A DNA stretch of 64,000 nt from Stropharia rugosoannulata. Taxonomy: Eukaryota; Basidiomycota; Agaricomycetes; Agaricales; Strophariaceae. Below are positions 35,526 through 46,536 of this stretch, in pieces. The notes under the pieces were generated by a model. That model had not been told where the DNA came from. It was given only the letters and a program-made list of their open reading frames with translations, and made no database searches. The stretch lies in the NCBI GenBank assembly GCA_028532985.1, contig JANCIK010000001.1:3286001-3350000 (forward strand), written 5' to 3'. The number at the start of each line of letters is the position of its first letter. Position 1 is the first letter of the stretch. A program made the position numbers and the translations under genes.

Positions 35526-37233
35526 ATGTCGCTCGAGCGCCCTTCGCCCTCCCACACCGCACCTGCACAGCCCCCGCCTGCCCCGCACTCTGCCCCCGCC
35601 CCTGCCAGCGCCTCCGCCCCGCACGCACCACCGCCAGCAGCGGCACACCAGCCAGCCAACGACCGCCTCCAGAGCACGCCAGCACCGGCACCGGCACACC
35701 CCAACGGCCAGGCGACGGACAGCAGCCAGACACCCACCTCGACCTACAACTCGGACCCACGTGGATCACTCAAGGGAGCCGCGACGCTTGCAGACTCGGA
35801 CCACACCCACACCACCTCTTCTCCTCATACCCACAACACCATGTCCGCATCCCAGCGCACCCACGTCAACGGCGCCCAGCCCCGCAGGCCCCCCAGCGCA
35901 GCACACAAGTCCTTCTTGTCCAAGCTCGCCCGCATCCTCGTCCCTTGTATTTTTCCGTCGTCTTCCCACCCCGTCGACACGCCAGACATCGTCACCAAGG
36001 ACCAAAAGGACGCCGCGCAGGAAAAGCCAGAGACCATCTTGCCTGAACAGGAGAAGCCCTTGTCGTCTAGAGCCACGCCACCCCCGCAGGACCCCCCTCG
36101 GGAAGAACCCACAAAGTCCACAATAGTCCCAGTCACTGATGGGCCGTCTCGTCCTGTTACTCCCAAACAAGACAATGAAGAGATTGTCATTCCCCCAAGC
36201 TCGTCAAAGACGCACTTGTTGCCCCCTGACGAAACTGAAGGCATGACCTCGGGCGCCGTCCAACCCCCTGGCTCCACTGGCGACTCCCCCATCCAGGAAA
36301 AACCGCACCTGACGCCTCCCCAGTCTACCCATACTCTCGCGGACGGCGAAGACTCTGATCACACTAGCTACCTTGACGAAGAAGAACAGGAAGAGCAAGA
36401 GGACGAAGAGGAGCGGTTGATTCTCAACGGCGGCGCAGGCATTCCAATTGGCCCCGTAAGTGTCTCTCTTCCCGCTCTACAACAATTACTGACAGCCATT
36501 GCTCAGGATGGCGTTCCAAAACCATTGCTTCCGCCAATTTCTCCCCAACACGCAGGTCGGAAATGCTTAGTTCTTGACCTCGACGAGACTCTTGTGCACA
36601 GTAGCTTCAAGGTATTGGGCTTGCATTCCTGCCCTGATCAATCTAAATTGTTTTCATCTAGTCTATATCGCAAGCGGACTACGTCGTTCCTGTGGAGATT
36701 GAATACAATTGGCACAATGTCTACGTGATAAAGCGTCCAGGTGTTGACAATTTCCTCAAGAAGATGGGTGAAATATACGAAGTCGTTGTATTCACTGCTA
36801 GTTTAAGCAAGGTACAAAGCTTCAATGTTCCTATGGTTCCTGCTAGCTCACGCTCTATTTCTGCTCTACAGTATGCAGATCCCGTCTTAGACAAGTTAGA
36901 TGTCCATCAAGTTGTTTCCCACCGTCTGTTCCGAGAGAGTTGCTATAACCACCGAGGGAACTATGTCAAGGTACAATGGTCCTCCTCTATTACCGTGCAC
37001 ATACCAAGTCATTAACGCGGTTCCAGGATTTATCCCAGCTAGGCCGGCCCATCGCTGATACTATCATCCTCGATAACTCTCCTGCTTCATATATCTTCCA
37101 CCCCAACAATGCCGTCCCCGTGTCGTCCTGGTTTAACGATCCACACGATACTGAGCTGACTGACCTCGTCCCCTTCCTCACCGATCTCAGTGCAGTCGAC
37201 GACGTGCGTGGCGTGCTAGACGGCGCTCGGTGA
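35526..37233 (+). CDS. PSR1/CTDSP-like FCP1-family (NIF) phosphatase
   Basis: Six or so exons, about 500 residues. The N-terminal 300 residues are disordered: first Pro/Ala/His-rich ([15 protein letters not shown]), later Ser/Pro/Glu-rich with an acidic run ([16 protein letters not shown]). The C-terminal catalytic domain begins at about [18 protein letters not shown], with the DxDxT phosphatase motif. [72 protein letters not shown] and [22 protein letters not shown] follow. These are the NIF/FCP1 motifs of yeast Psr1/Psr2 and animal small CTD phosphatases. A Ser/Thr phosphatase of stress signalling or RNA-polymerase-II CTD control is inferred. The N-terminus lacks the palmitoylatable Cys pair of yeast Psr1. 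The start is [11 protein letters not shown] at 35526. Confidence 0.85.
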
Positions 37234-38667
37234 TCCCATCACGTTCGCCCACCTCGTTTCCTTGATTGGTATGTTCCGCCACGCACTTCCCCAACCCAAA
37301 CACGCGCTAACGCAGCCTGCTCTTACGGCACTAACACGCTGCTCCAGCTCAGGTACAATATGTTCATCGTCCACACTCCGGACTGGCCCCTCCTTTGGTT
37401 TGGTGATATGATATTCCACTTTTCGTTTATACCCCCCGCAAGCACTGTGCTTCTCAGCACGGCAGGCGCGCGCCATTTACAACATTCTGCCCCGCGCGCA
37501 GCTGGCGGGCGTGGTTGCTGTCCATCCCTCTTTGTTTCTCTGGACACGAGCGCACCGAGCGCACCGCGCCTCTCGTTCGTGTACTCTTAAATTATATACT
37601 CAGCTAATCCCGTCGAGTATATTTTGGGCCTGCCCACCCCGTGTCCACGCGGCGCCCTGTACTTGCGCTTGCTGGTCGGCGTAATGTCTGCTTTCTCAAC
37701 AACGCTGGTTCATTCACGTCGCACACAAAAACACAACAACAACGTGCGCGCGGGGCATGCACACCGCGCGTGGCTGGCAACGCCGCACGCTTTTCAATTT
37801 TTTCAAGCTTCCGTTCGCTTTACCACCGCCCACCATCCCGTACATACCGGCCAGCCTACCCTCCTGCTTTGCAACCCTTTACAACAACTTCCTTCACAAC
37901 AACAACTGAAAAAAACACGGGCTGGACACTGCCGTACCATTATCATTCTCATACTATAGTCGATACCCTCATTACACACCCTTTTTGTTATACTCACGAC
38001 TTGGCATGAAACAATTTATGACCCCTTACTGCAACAACCCGTTGGATACTAAGTACTTACATAGTATGGCTCGTTTTTTAAATGCTTGGTTACCTAGACA
38101 CCTGGATAAGTAGGCATGTGGCGGCTACAATTGCGACTGTCAATTCATTTGGAGTTGGCACTTGCTTATGCCGTCTTACGCAAGTCTTTTTAACTTTGTT
38201 CAACGCCAGAAATGGTGGGCGTGACCGTGCTACCCTGCCCTTTTCGATGGGATCAATCATTACGCGCTCATTCATATTGTCATGTCATGTACTTGTTGCG
38301 AGGTCTACTGCCTCCTGAGTCAAACAGAGCAAGTGCTCAGCTGCTCAGTCTCTTAACAAGCTCTGACCACAGCGTACAAGTCATGATTGAGACGTCTACC
38401 GGAATCTCGTAAAAATTTCGTTTAATAAAGATAGCTTTAGTCATTAGCAATGTCAGCTTTTACTTTGGAGGGTTTAATAAGTATACAATCGCAGACTACT
38501 ACTGTCAGAAATAGGCGCCTCGATAGCAATCTTCGAGGAGAAACGGGGAAATTCTGTCCTAGGCCAGACATGAAGAATGCTCGCATGTGATCACGCAGCA
38601 TGCACTGTACACATGCATCGCCGTGGGTTTGCGACAAAAAAACAGACGCCAAGGGCCAACCAACCGT
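37234..38667. other. 1.4-kb convergent intergenic stretch
   Basis: Between the 3' ends of the phosphatase and the membrane/coiled-coil gene. The first 350 nt contain a plausible 3'-UTR intron (GTATGTTCC...TAACGCAG). Overlapping frames at 37624-38009 are Thr/His/Pro-rich and look like composition artefacts. No gene or RNA gene is supported. Confidence 0.4.
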
Positions 38668-41600
38668 CTACGCGATGAACTCCTGCACCTTCGCCTGCGT
38701 TTCCTCCTTCGCGGGCTCCTCGTCCTCCCAGGGACTGAACTTGACCTTGCGCGCGCGCGGCAGCGACTGCAGCCACGCAGGCAGGAGGCTGCCCAGCGCC
38801 CGGCCGGCGTGCTGCGGCGCGTGTGGGAGAGGGAGAGCGTGCGGGAGAGGAAGCACGTGGGCATGCGTGCTGGTGGGCGAGGCAGGGATACTGCCTACGT
38901 CGCTCAGGCTCGGCAGCCGCTCGAAGCTCGTGTTCGTCGATCCCCCAAGGGCACGTTGCAGTGCCTCGCGCTCCGCGGGGGACGGCGCGAATGCGCGAAG
39001 GAGCGACTGGCTGGTCGTGGTTGCGGAGGCAGCAGAGAGGCCCGAGCCGAGCCCGTTCGGGTTCAGCGCGTCGTACGTGACGGCGGAGCCAGTGGGAGCA
39101 TGCGAGTCGCTGAAGAGCGAGGCGCGAGCATTGTGCATTAGGTTGAACTCCTTAGCATCTGGGTTCAAACCTCGAGACTTGTCCTGGCCAAACGCGGCAA
39201 ACCAGCGGTTGGACTTGTCTTTCTCCAGGCTGGCGAAGATGGGGAAGTCGCTCCCTTTCGATTCAAAGAAGTCGGATGCAATCCACGTGGGGCTTTGGAT
39301 GTCGATGGGTGAATCAAAGCCTTGATGCTCGTAGTCGTGCGATGGGAGGAGATGATTATCCATCATCGTCTCCTCTGGGGTATTCAGTGTATGAACATGC
39401 AAAGAATTTGGAGATGACGTAGTAGGAAATTGGGAATCAAGAGAATCATCTTGGTAATGGCTGGGGTACGATGAACCACTATTGCGCCATTCTCTGTCAA
39501 CATACGGGTCACTTTCAGACTGGAATGACCTGGATATATTGCTGTCCAACACCGTTGCATGCCCATTAACAGGTATATCTTTTCCTCGGCTGTGGCTGTG
39601 CGGAAGTTCAGGACTCTCAGCCGCCGCATTACGACTGTTAGACCGCATGCGGCGCTGTGCAGTTTGAACCAGGTCCGCGAAAGGCGAAAATGTGTTAAAC
39701 GGAGAAACGCTCTGATCGACAGTGGTATTCCTGGCGGGAGCATTAGGGCTCGCAGTAGACAAGTTTAGCATGTGATCCGAAGTATATTGGAGATCGTTTT
39801 GGAAAGGTGATTGATCCCAATTATCAGGTATCATGTCCCATCCATCGCCATTCTGAACAGTTGCTGGTACCAGAGGAAGGCCAGAGTGCTGATGTTTGTT
39901 GGAAGTCCATCCGTCGTTACGCTGTAAAAGTTGCGGAGATAATGAATGCCTCGAGAGCTGGCTTTGCTTGAAGTCAGTAGCCTCCCGCATTAACTGTAAG
40001 TGGGTTTTCTCCGAAGTCAGCTTTTCTTCGAGTTCCCTAGACCGTTGATTTAGGATTGCCAACATTTCTTCGGCATCTTTGATTTCCTGACGTTTACGCT
40101 CCAAATTCTCAGAAACTTCTTGCTCCACTTCTGATATTTTTGAATGATGGTTAGCAATAAACTGTCTGTCCGCTGACAAGTTCTCCTGAAGTTCTGCGAT
40201 GCCCTTATCCAGCAATTGCATGCGTTGGACGGCGTTATCATGGTACAACTGGACAACTTTGAGCTTCTTATCGGCCTCCCGCTTGAGCGCTTCTGCATTA
40301 CGTTTGGAGTCCTCAAGTGTCTTGGTGCGCGCCTTGATTTCAAGCTTAGTACAATCTTCCAGGCGTTTCCTCTCCCGGTGTGTGTCCACTTCCTGCTGGA
40401 GGACTGCATGAGCTTGAGAACTATGCGTCTCGCATTCTGAAAGTTGGTTGCGGAGGTCGAGAACGGAAGCCTTTGCAGTTGTGATCTGACGCAAAACTTC
40501 AGCAATTATGGGTGAATGTTCAATAGATGTCGATGACGGTGTCCTTGAAACGGTTGATCCGTGACGCGAAGCATCTGTACTAAGTGAGGGTTGAACATGA
40601 GGCTGTGGTTGAACCTGTAACGAGCGGTCTGATATGCGGTCTCCATTTGTCAAAGATTTCCGGGTTGCATGCATAGGTAAAGACGCGGATTTGGGCAGAG
40701 GCGGCGGCGTCAAACTTCGTGGTTGGATGGCATTATTTCGTACAGTGGGCCGTTCACGATTTCTCAGTCTCGGAGGGGAGCCTCGGAGAGCGGCAGGTAG
40801 GTTTTTCGTCGTGAACGTGGGGCCTGGTAACACCGCATGTTTAATAACATAAGTCGGAGACAGAACAAAGCGTGAACACGCACCGTTGCAGTCCTGCAGC
40901 ATATCCAACCGCTTCATACTGAGAATGCCCGAGCTCCAGCTTTCTTCATCCTTCGATCTCGCAATAAGATCGTGGTACCACGCTTCCAGGACACCACCGC
41001 GCCACCATTTCCCAAAAGCACCGATATACCAAGAATCTGAAATCATCCATCCCTCCCGATTTCCCCCTTCTGATGGCTTCGAAAGTGGGACCATGGCAGC
41101 GATAGTGAAGATGGCAAAACTGTGAAAGACGTGTTTTGGAGTGCGAAGGGCGATTGATGCGCGGTTTGCAAAATGAAAAGGAGGGGCGCTGTCCGGCTGA
41201 AAATTATGATTCGTTGGCCAGTTCGAGTTCCGAAGAGCAAAACGAGAGCGGGAGGTACTGGGATCGTCAGCATTTTCGTCCAATCTGCTGAGATGGTGGC
41301 GGAATGACTGTTCTGTGAGGTATGCGCGGAACGAATTCTCGGAAGGGTTGGTAAGGTATGCTTTGCAAGAGAAGATAGTTAAACAGCAGCGCCTTCCAGA
41401 GCAATGAGAAGTGGCTCACCCAGCACGAGAGTTACGATTGTAAATACGATAAGACAGAACATGAACCTGAGGTCGCCCTTGCCCAGGAAGATAGAAAATA
41501 GTTCCGAGAAGGGATTTCTAAGAGACATATATCCCAGGCCCCCGAGAGACATACTCATAGTGAGGATGAGTATATGTCTCCAGACGGACGATGGGTTCGA

Positions 41601-41678
41601 CGAGGAAGAGACGGGGGACGTAATTTGGGGCACTGTTGCAGTTACTGCACAGAACCTGCGCACAGGAAAAGAAAACAT
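38668..41678 (-). CDS. multi-pass membrane / coiled-coil protein, function unknown
   Basis: The long 3' exon (38668-41360) has no ATG at its head. Joining it over a 59-nt intron (41361-41419, donor GTGAGC) to an upstream exon starting at ATG 41678 gives a continuous 983-residue protein. The N-terminal 130 residues contain two to three hydrophobic helices (VWRHILILTMSMSLGGLGYM, LRFMFCLIVFTIVTLVLAYL, FHSFAIFTIAAMVPL), then a Trp-rich block (WYIGAFGKWWRGGVLEAWYHDLI). The middle (about 330-480) is coiled coil (QQEVDTHRERKRLEDCTKLEIK). The remainder is Ser/Asn-rich and ends with a basic/acidic RARKVKFSPWEDEEPAKE. No known domain. It may be a nuclear-envelope or ER-membrane tether, which is guesswork. 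The gene starts just 11 nt after the stop of its upstream neighbour. Confidence 0.65.
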
Positions 41679-41689
41679 TCATCCACTAA

Positions 41690-43691
41690 TTACGTAATTA
41701 CGACATTAGCTAAGCGACTTTTCCGGTGCGCTTCCGCTTTTGCAAGCATTTCCCGAGCGCTCCGCATGCTCATCCACGGATAATCCTCTTCCTCCGACTG
41801 CTTGGACTTTTCGTCAGCCTCGTCCTCGTACCATCCGTCGTCAGCCTCTTCATCGTCGCTGCCTCTGCTGCTACTTTCAGAGAGAGCCTGGTCGTTATCG
41901 TCAACCCAATTTGTCGCCGGCGTGCTTCTGACGCCGCGAGGCGAATAAGAAGCGGACTTTGCCCTGAATGAACTTCTTTTTCGGACTTTCTTGACATTAG
42001 TTTCATCGATGTCCATGTCCGTGTTTTTCAATTCACCTGTCCTTCTGCTCGACAGCACTTCAGTTTGGACAGGTAAATGGTGTTGCAATTGCGACTGAAA
42101 TTGCGACTGCGTTAAGGACTGCGATTGTGTCCCAGAGGTATCTGAGTTCGGTACCAGCACACGTTCAGGGCCAGTTGTGCGTCGTGGCTGCGGTGATGTG
42201 GGCCGGGGAACCCTGCGCGGTACTACAGCTACTGGTTGTCGCTGAATCGCACTCACCACCTGTGACGAAGAAATATCAGGTTCTATATCTGCAATCGATT
42301 CATTCCTATAAGACGATGGCGGGAAATCATTTGTGTTTATGGGGCGCTTTACCCGCTGAGCTGGCGTTGGTAGTACCACACTGGTACTGTTGTTAGTAGC
42401 CTCAATCTGATCGTCTGCACTTGCTTTCGATCCTGGTGATGATTCCCCCCATGTTGAGAGAGGCGTCGCAGACCGTGACTTCCATGCTTCGGAATGTTCA
42501 ATTTCAGAGTCTACTGACTGGAGCTTGCAATTGGTGTCTAATTGTCTCGGTGGTGGGGTAACATCCTGAGTAGCTGATAGGTCTCGTATGTTATCAGTCT
42601 GCTTTGGCACAATTGCCTCTTCTGTTATTCCTAATGAGAATCCGGCCTTGTTATCATCATCATCCTTGGAGTCAAACACGTCTATTGACAGAACTTATCA
42701 GTTCAATTAAATGGGTAAGCGTAAGAAGACCATGCCTTCGTTTTGCCAGGGAGGGTGTCTGTAAGCTGGATTCTTCTCCACTATCTAAGTCCGATTAGAA
42801 TAAATTAACAATATGAAAAAATCGTATGCACCTGCCATCGAGCACGATACGTTTCTAAATCTACTACTTCAATCGTTTTGGGCGGAGAGGCATTCTTCTT
42901 TACTTGAACCGTATCTTGCGGACCCGGAGGAGCTGGAGGAGGCATGAGGGATTGCCTCATCAATGATCTAGAAGTCTTATTATGAGACTCTGCTTCTTGC
43001 TTCCTTTGTTTTAGAACGTTGCTGTTTCAATAGACTGATTTAACCCTGGTTTTAAATTTTAGAAGTGGGATAAGTATATGCATACCCAGCTCCTCCCGGT
43101 TCATTGAGTCCTTGTGACCATACAATCATATCTGGATGACTCGTTATCGGTTTGGGGCTTCCAAATGTTGACTCTCCTACAGAGCCAAGGAGGGATACGG
43201 ATCCACATTCTAAGGCGAGGTGAGAACTTGGCGATGATTTGGCCCCCTGCGAATTGGGCAGTCTTGAAAACATGGGCCTAAACTTTGTGAGAGTTACTAT
43301 GCCTCCTTTGTATTGTGTTAGACGACTGCCACTGGAGGATGTTTCAACTGCATTAACGATCACTATCATGAATCGTGAGGTGGAGCGAATACTTGCTTTA
43401 GGGACTCAAACTTTACAACAGCTTCTTTGCTAAATTTGACGGGTATATGGTATTCTTTCTCGGCGACTCTACCCCAGACATACGTAGGCTCCTCGTCTGA
43501 CCCATACGTCAAGAACTGAGCACCACCTGCTGAGTTTAGGCGCCCAATTGGATGTATGCACAGTCGCTTACTTCGATGATTTGAACTTTCTTTTTCTTAT
43601 CATAAAGAGGAACAGTATCAAGTTGAGCACCATAAGTTTCGGCAACTATAGTCATATAAGAGAGCAGCCAAGGATTCAAAGCATCAGCCAT
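41690..43691 (-). CDS. candidate telomeric TPP1-type OB-fold protein
   Basis: Six exons (43691-43572, 43515-43397, 43331-43086, 43021-42832, 42784-42736, 42681-41690) make 571 residues in frame. The first three exons encode MADALNPWLLSYMTIVAETYG, VQIIEFLTYGSDEEPTYVW, KEYHIPVKFSKEAVVKFESL and RLTQYKGGIVTLTKFRPMF; SHLALECGSVSLLG then completes a beta-rich domain. The order (PWL helix, VQIIEF strand, IPVKFSKEAV, then KGGIVTL-KFRP) is how I recall the TPP1/Est3 OB fold of shelterin; this is recognition by eye. The remainder is disordered and Ser/Pro-rich, with an acidic stretch (DDEEADDGWYEDEADE) and a helical end. Two introns seem to be GC-AG. If correct, it would bridge telomere proteins and recruit telomerase. 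Confidence 0.6.
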
Positions 43692-44057
43692 AGTGTAGGT
43701 TAATGTGCCAATGAAAAGACACGGTGAGTTCGCGTCGCGCAAGTCGCGTCACTCCAGTAGATTCTCACGTGAGGGTGTGACCTTGGCCGCTTGGCGGGCA
43801 CTACATACAAATGATACATTGAGGGCGTATTTGGGCATATTCGAAGTCGCACAATTCACCTTCTCCCGAATCTCCGAGCTACTCGGTTAGCACATTTTTT
43901 AACATACGAACAGATTAGCTTTGAGATCTTGTGTACAGTTATTTTTTTGTTCCACATATACATACATATATAAGACTAACTAGTAAAGGTTGAGTAAAGG
44001 CAAAGTAAAGGATTTCCAACCACTGTCATTGATTTCGCTATGCTAGCTTACCTGCAG
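43692..44057. other. region upstream of the TPP1-like gene
   Basis: Holds the upstream region of the TPP1-like gene. A 61-codon + frame at 43705-43890 has no recognisable domain and was not accepted. The right end abuts the terpene-synthase relic. Confidence 0.4.
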
Positions 44058-44229
44058 TACTACACCTGATACCATGATCCACTGGCCCCGTGCCATTAAT
44101 CCAGACTACGAAGAAGTCAAGGCCGCATCAAATTCTTGGTTTGAGAGCTTTAAACCCTTGACACCGCAGTCACAAATCGCTTTCAATAAGTGTAACTTTG
44201 GTACCGGAATTGTAGCTACAGTTCTTTGA
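44058..44229 (+). pseudogene. sesquiterpene synthase fragment (5' exon relic)
   Basis: A 51-codon frame from ATG 44074 to TGA 44227 (open back to an acceptor-like CTGCAG at 44057) reads TPDTMIHWPRAINPDYEEV, then KAASNSWFESFKPLTPQ and SQIAFNKCNFG. This is the N-terminal region of agaricomycete class I sesquiterpene synthases, most like the protoilludene-synthase-type clade, where a LPDTL..WPWPR..NP.YEEVK..S..WFESFK...P..Q.AFNKCDF pattern is usual. Two residues of the WPWPR motif seem deleted. The frame then dissolves (GTGIVATVL and stop). Nothing resembling the later metal-binding motifs is nearby, so it is a dead fragment. It ends 26 nt from the stop of the second P450 gene. Confidence 0.8.
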
Positions 44230-44255
44230 GTGCTATGTATGTCCATTTTGCTACA

Positions 44256-46536
44256 TCACAACGTTCTAACATTGATGGGGAGCTGGACACCTTCAGTTTC
44301 ACGTCCACGAATGAGCGGCTTCACAGTATTTCCACCGAGATGGTAAAAATCGAGAGGAAGCCCTGTATCTTCTAGAGAGAATTGGCTTATGAGGGCGGTG
44401 ACGACGATCTTTGAATTTTTTTTACAAGCTAAGACGGCACCTTAAGTAGGAGACACTTACTTTAATTTCAGCAACGGCTAATGTATGATAAGTCAACACT
44501 CAGAAGTAGCCAAATTAAGTTGAGGTGGTATTACGCACCAAAAATACGTCCTAAGCATGCTTTCGGTCTGTATAGCGATGTGTATAAACTACCTGATGAC
44601 CTTCGGAGGAATAGTATTGATATCTTACCCGTCGCCAAATGATAACGTTCTCCCTTGGGCGTGGATGAAATCCACCGACGATGGTAGTCCGCCATTTTCA
44701 ATCCAGCGTTCTGGACGGAATTCGGCTACATCGGCACCCCATACAGCGTCGTCCGCATTCACTCCATCTCGAATCGGGATCTGAATAATTTGGCCAGCTT
44801 TGACAATGACCTCTTTTCTGTTTGTTCCGTGAATGGGAAACTGTAGCGGAATAACATCATCATGGACAGCCTATTGTGAGCTGATCAGAACACGCTGGAC
44901 GGAACATAGAAACACCAGGTCACCGCACCATGCGGCCAATTTCTCGAAGCACTGCCTTTGTACGTAGAGATTCACGAGCCACGGCATCAAGGTAGGGAAA
45001 CGCGGTGGGACTTAACAAATCTTCAAATCCTGGCGGTTTACCGTGCACAGATTGGAAGGTAGATATTTCGGCTCGTAGTTTGTCTTGTACTGAAGGTGTG
45101 CGCGCTAGCTCATAAAGACATTCCTACAAATTAAGTGACTTAAGCGCAACTTGACCATCAGAGGGTTGCAATGGACTCACTGTAATGACATTGGCAGTAG
45201 TTTCAGACCCAGCAAACATTATGGCAATAATCTAACAAAATGAGCACGTGTAATGATGCACGAGAATGTATGATATGTACAAACCTGACCGATGGCTTTG
45301 TCCTTGCTGATAGGCTCTTCACCGACCTGTATTTGAGCTGTTATAACACATCAGAGTCAAAAGGTTGTGTCAAGTATCGAGGAACCCACAAAGCGCATCC
45401 AAAACTTTGGCGTGCATCCCACTATCTTCCTTTCCGGCCCAGACTTCGTGCGCAATTTTCCCAAATTCCATTCGCAGGGTGTTACTGTATCTCTTGATAG
45501 GAGACGGAAGATACAAGAAATAGGGAAAGAGAGAAGCGAAAGCTTCCAGCAAGATCGTCCAGAAGTCGCCCGACGGTGAATTTGACATTTCATGCAGGAG
45601 TGCAGGAATCTTTCCTTTACTTGCACTAATATTGTGCATAAACATAGTCATGCTAATAGCATCTAACCTGAGCACTACGGTAAATAGTCAGCAGACAAAA
45701 TATGCGCAGTGAGCACCCACGCAAGCATATGCAAAGTCGGTGCTATATCGAAAGTCGCGGCCTCTCGGCCATCGAGTATGTCAGTCCATTGCCGTTGGAG
45801 CTGTTTGTATAGTAGATGTTTAGTAGGCAACAATTAAAAGAGAGAAATAATAGACAGCGAACGTTGCCGGCTAGTTCAAAGAAAACATGAGACTTCTTGA
45901 ATGGATTGCTGCCTTCATAAAACGATTAAGTGAAGAATGGACACTGCAGCGGTTCTAGAAATTGCATACGTGAATGCTGGGTTGAGATACTTGCGCATTT
46001 TTCTGTATTCTTCGCCTAAAGTACAGTTTAGAGGCGGTCGACTACCTCTAGTTAACGAATTCCCTGCCTTCTGCGCAGAAAAGACTTTTTCCGAACTATT
46101 ATGACGCCGGTTATACGACATTCAGTAGCAATGTTCGATTAAAACTCACGAATAATTCAAGAAACAAACGGTCGCTATCTGGACGGACAAAGTTCTTTCC
46201 GTGAAGAACATGACTTGCGCCCCGCGGGTCGCCTAATATTAGCCACGGTTCCTGCAGAGAAATATAAACAACAGTTCCTTTAACGCAATCTCATTGACAC
46301 TGTACCATGAGCGCACCACGCAATTTGTAAGTTTGGCCATACTCCTTAATCCATTGGTTCATCGTCGTACCCATTCGTGCTTGTCCGAGTTCTTGCAGAT
46401 TCCCGACCAAATAGCTTGGTGGTTGTGGCCCGGGTATGTCTGCCAATCGTGTTGTCACTGACTGGCACCACCGCACCAACTTGGCCACAACAAAAGAAAG
46501 AAGGCCAGTAAGCAGTAGGAGAACGACGAAAGCCAT
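44256..46536 (-). CDS. cytochrome P450 (microsomal), second gene
   Basis: Around eleven introns. The anchor is MAFVVLLLLTGLLSFVVAKL, with hinge IPGPQPPSYLVGN. Spliced exons give FGKSLFCAEGEEYRKMRKYLNPAFTNPFKK (helix C), one junction apparently using a GC donor (46067). The I-helix is AIMFAGSETTANV, the ExxR motif ARESLRTKAV, the PERW segment FRPERWIENGG. The haem loop rebuilt over an intron is LSFGDGPKACLGRIF, with Lys in place of the usual Arg two residues before the Cys. A typical tail follows (AVAEIKIVVTALISQFSLEDTG). The gene looks intact. It is the agaricomycete type often met beside terpene synthases, and the relic next door suggests a past role in terpenoid oxidation; substrate unproven. 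Confidence 0.87.

Noticed and set aside
35202..36292. Gly/Ala/Arg-rich - frames antisense to the phosphatase gene
   Set aside because: GC-rich shadow of the Pro/Ala-rich N-terminus of the phosphatase; no homologous domain.
14012..46536. A single biosynthetic cluster of both P450s, the methyltransferases and the terpene-synthase relic
   Set aside because: The genes are 10-30 kb apart with housekeeping genes between; only the relic and the second P450 are adjacent.
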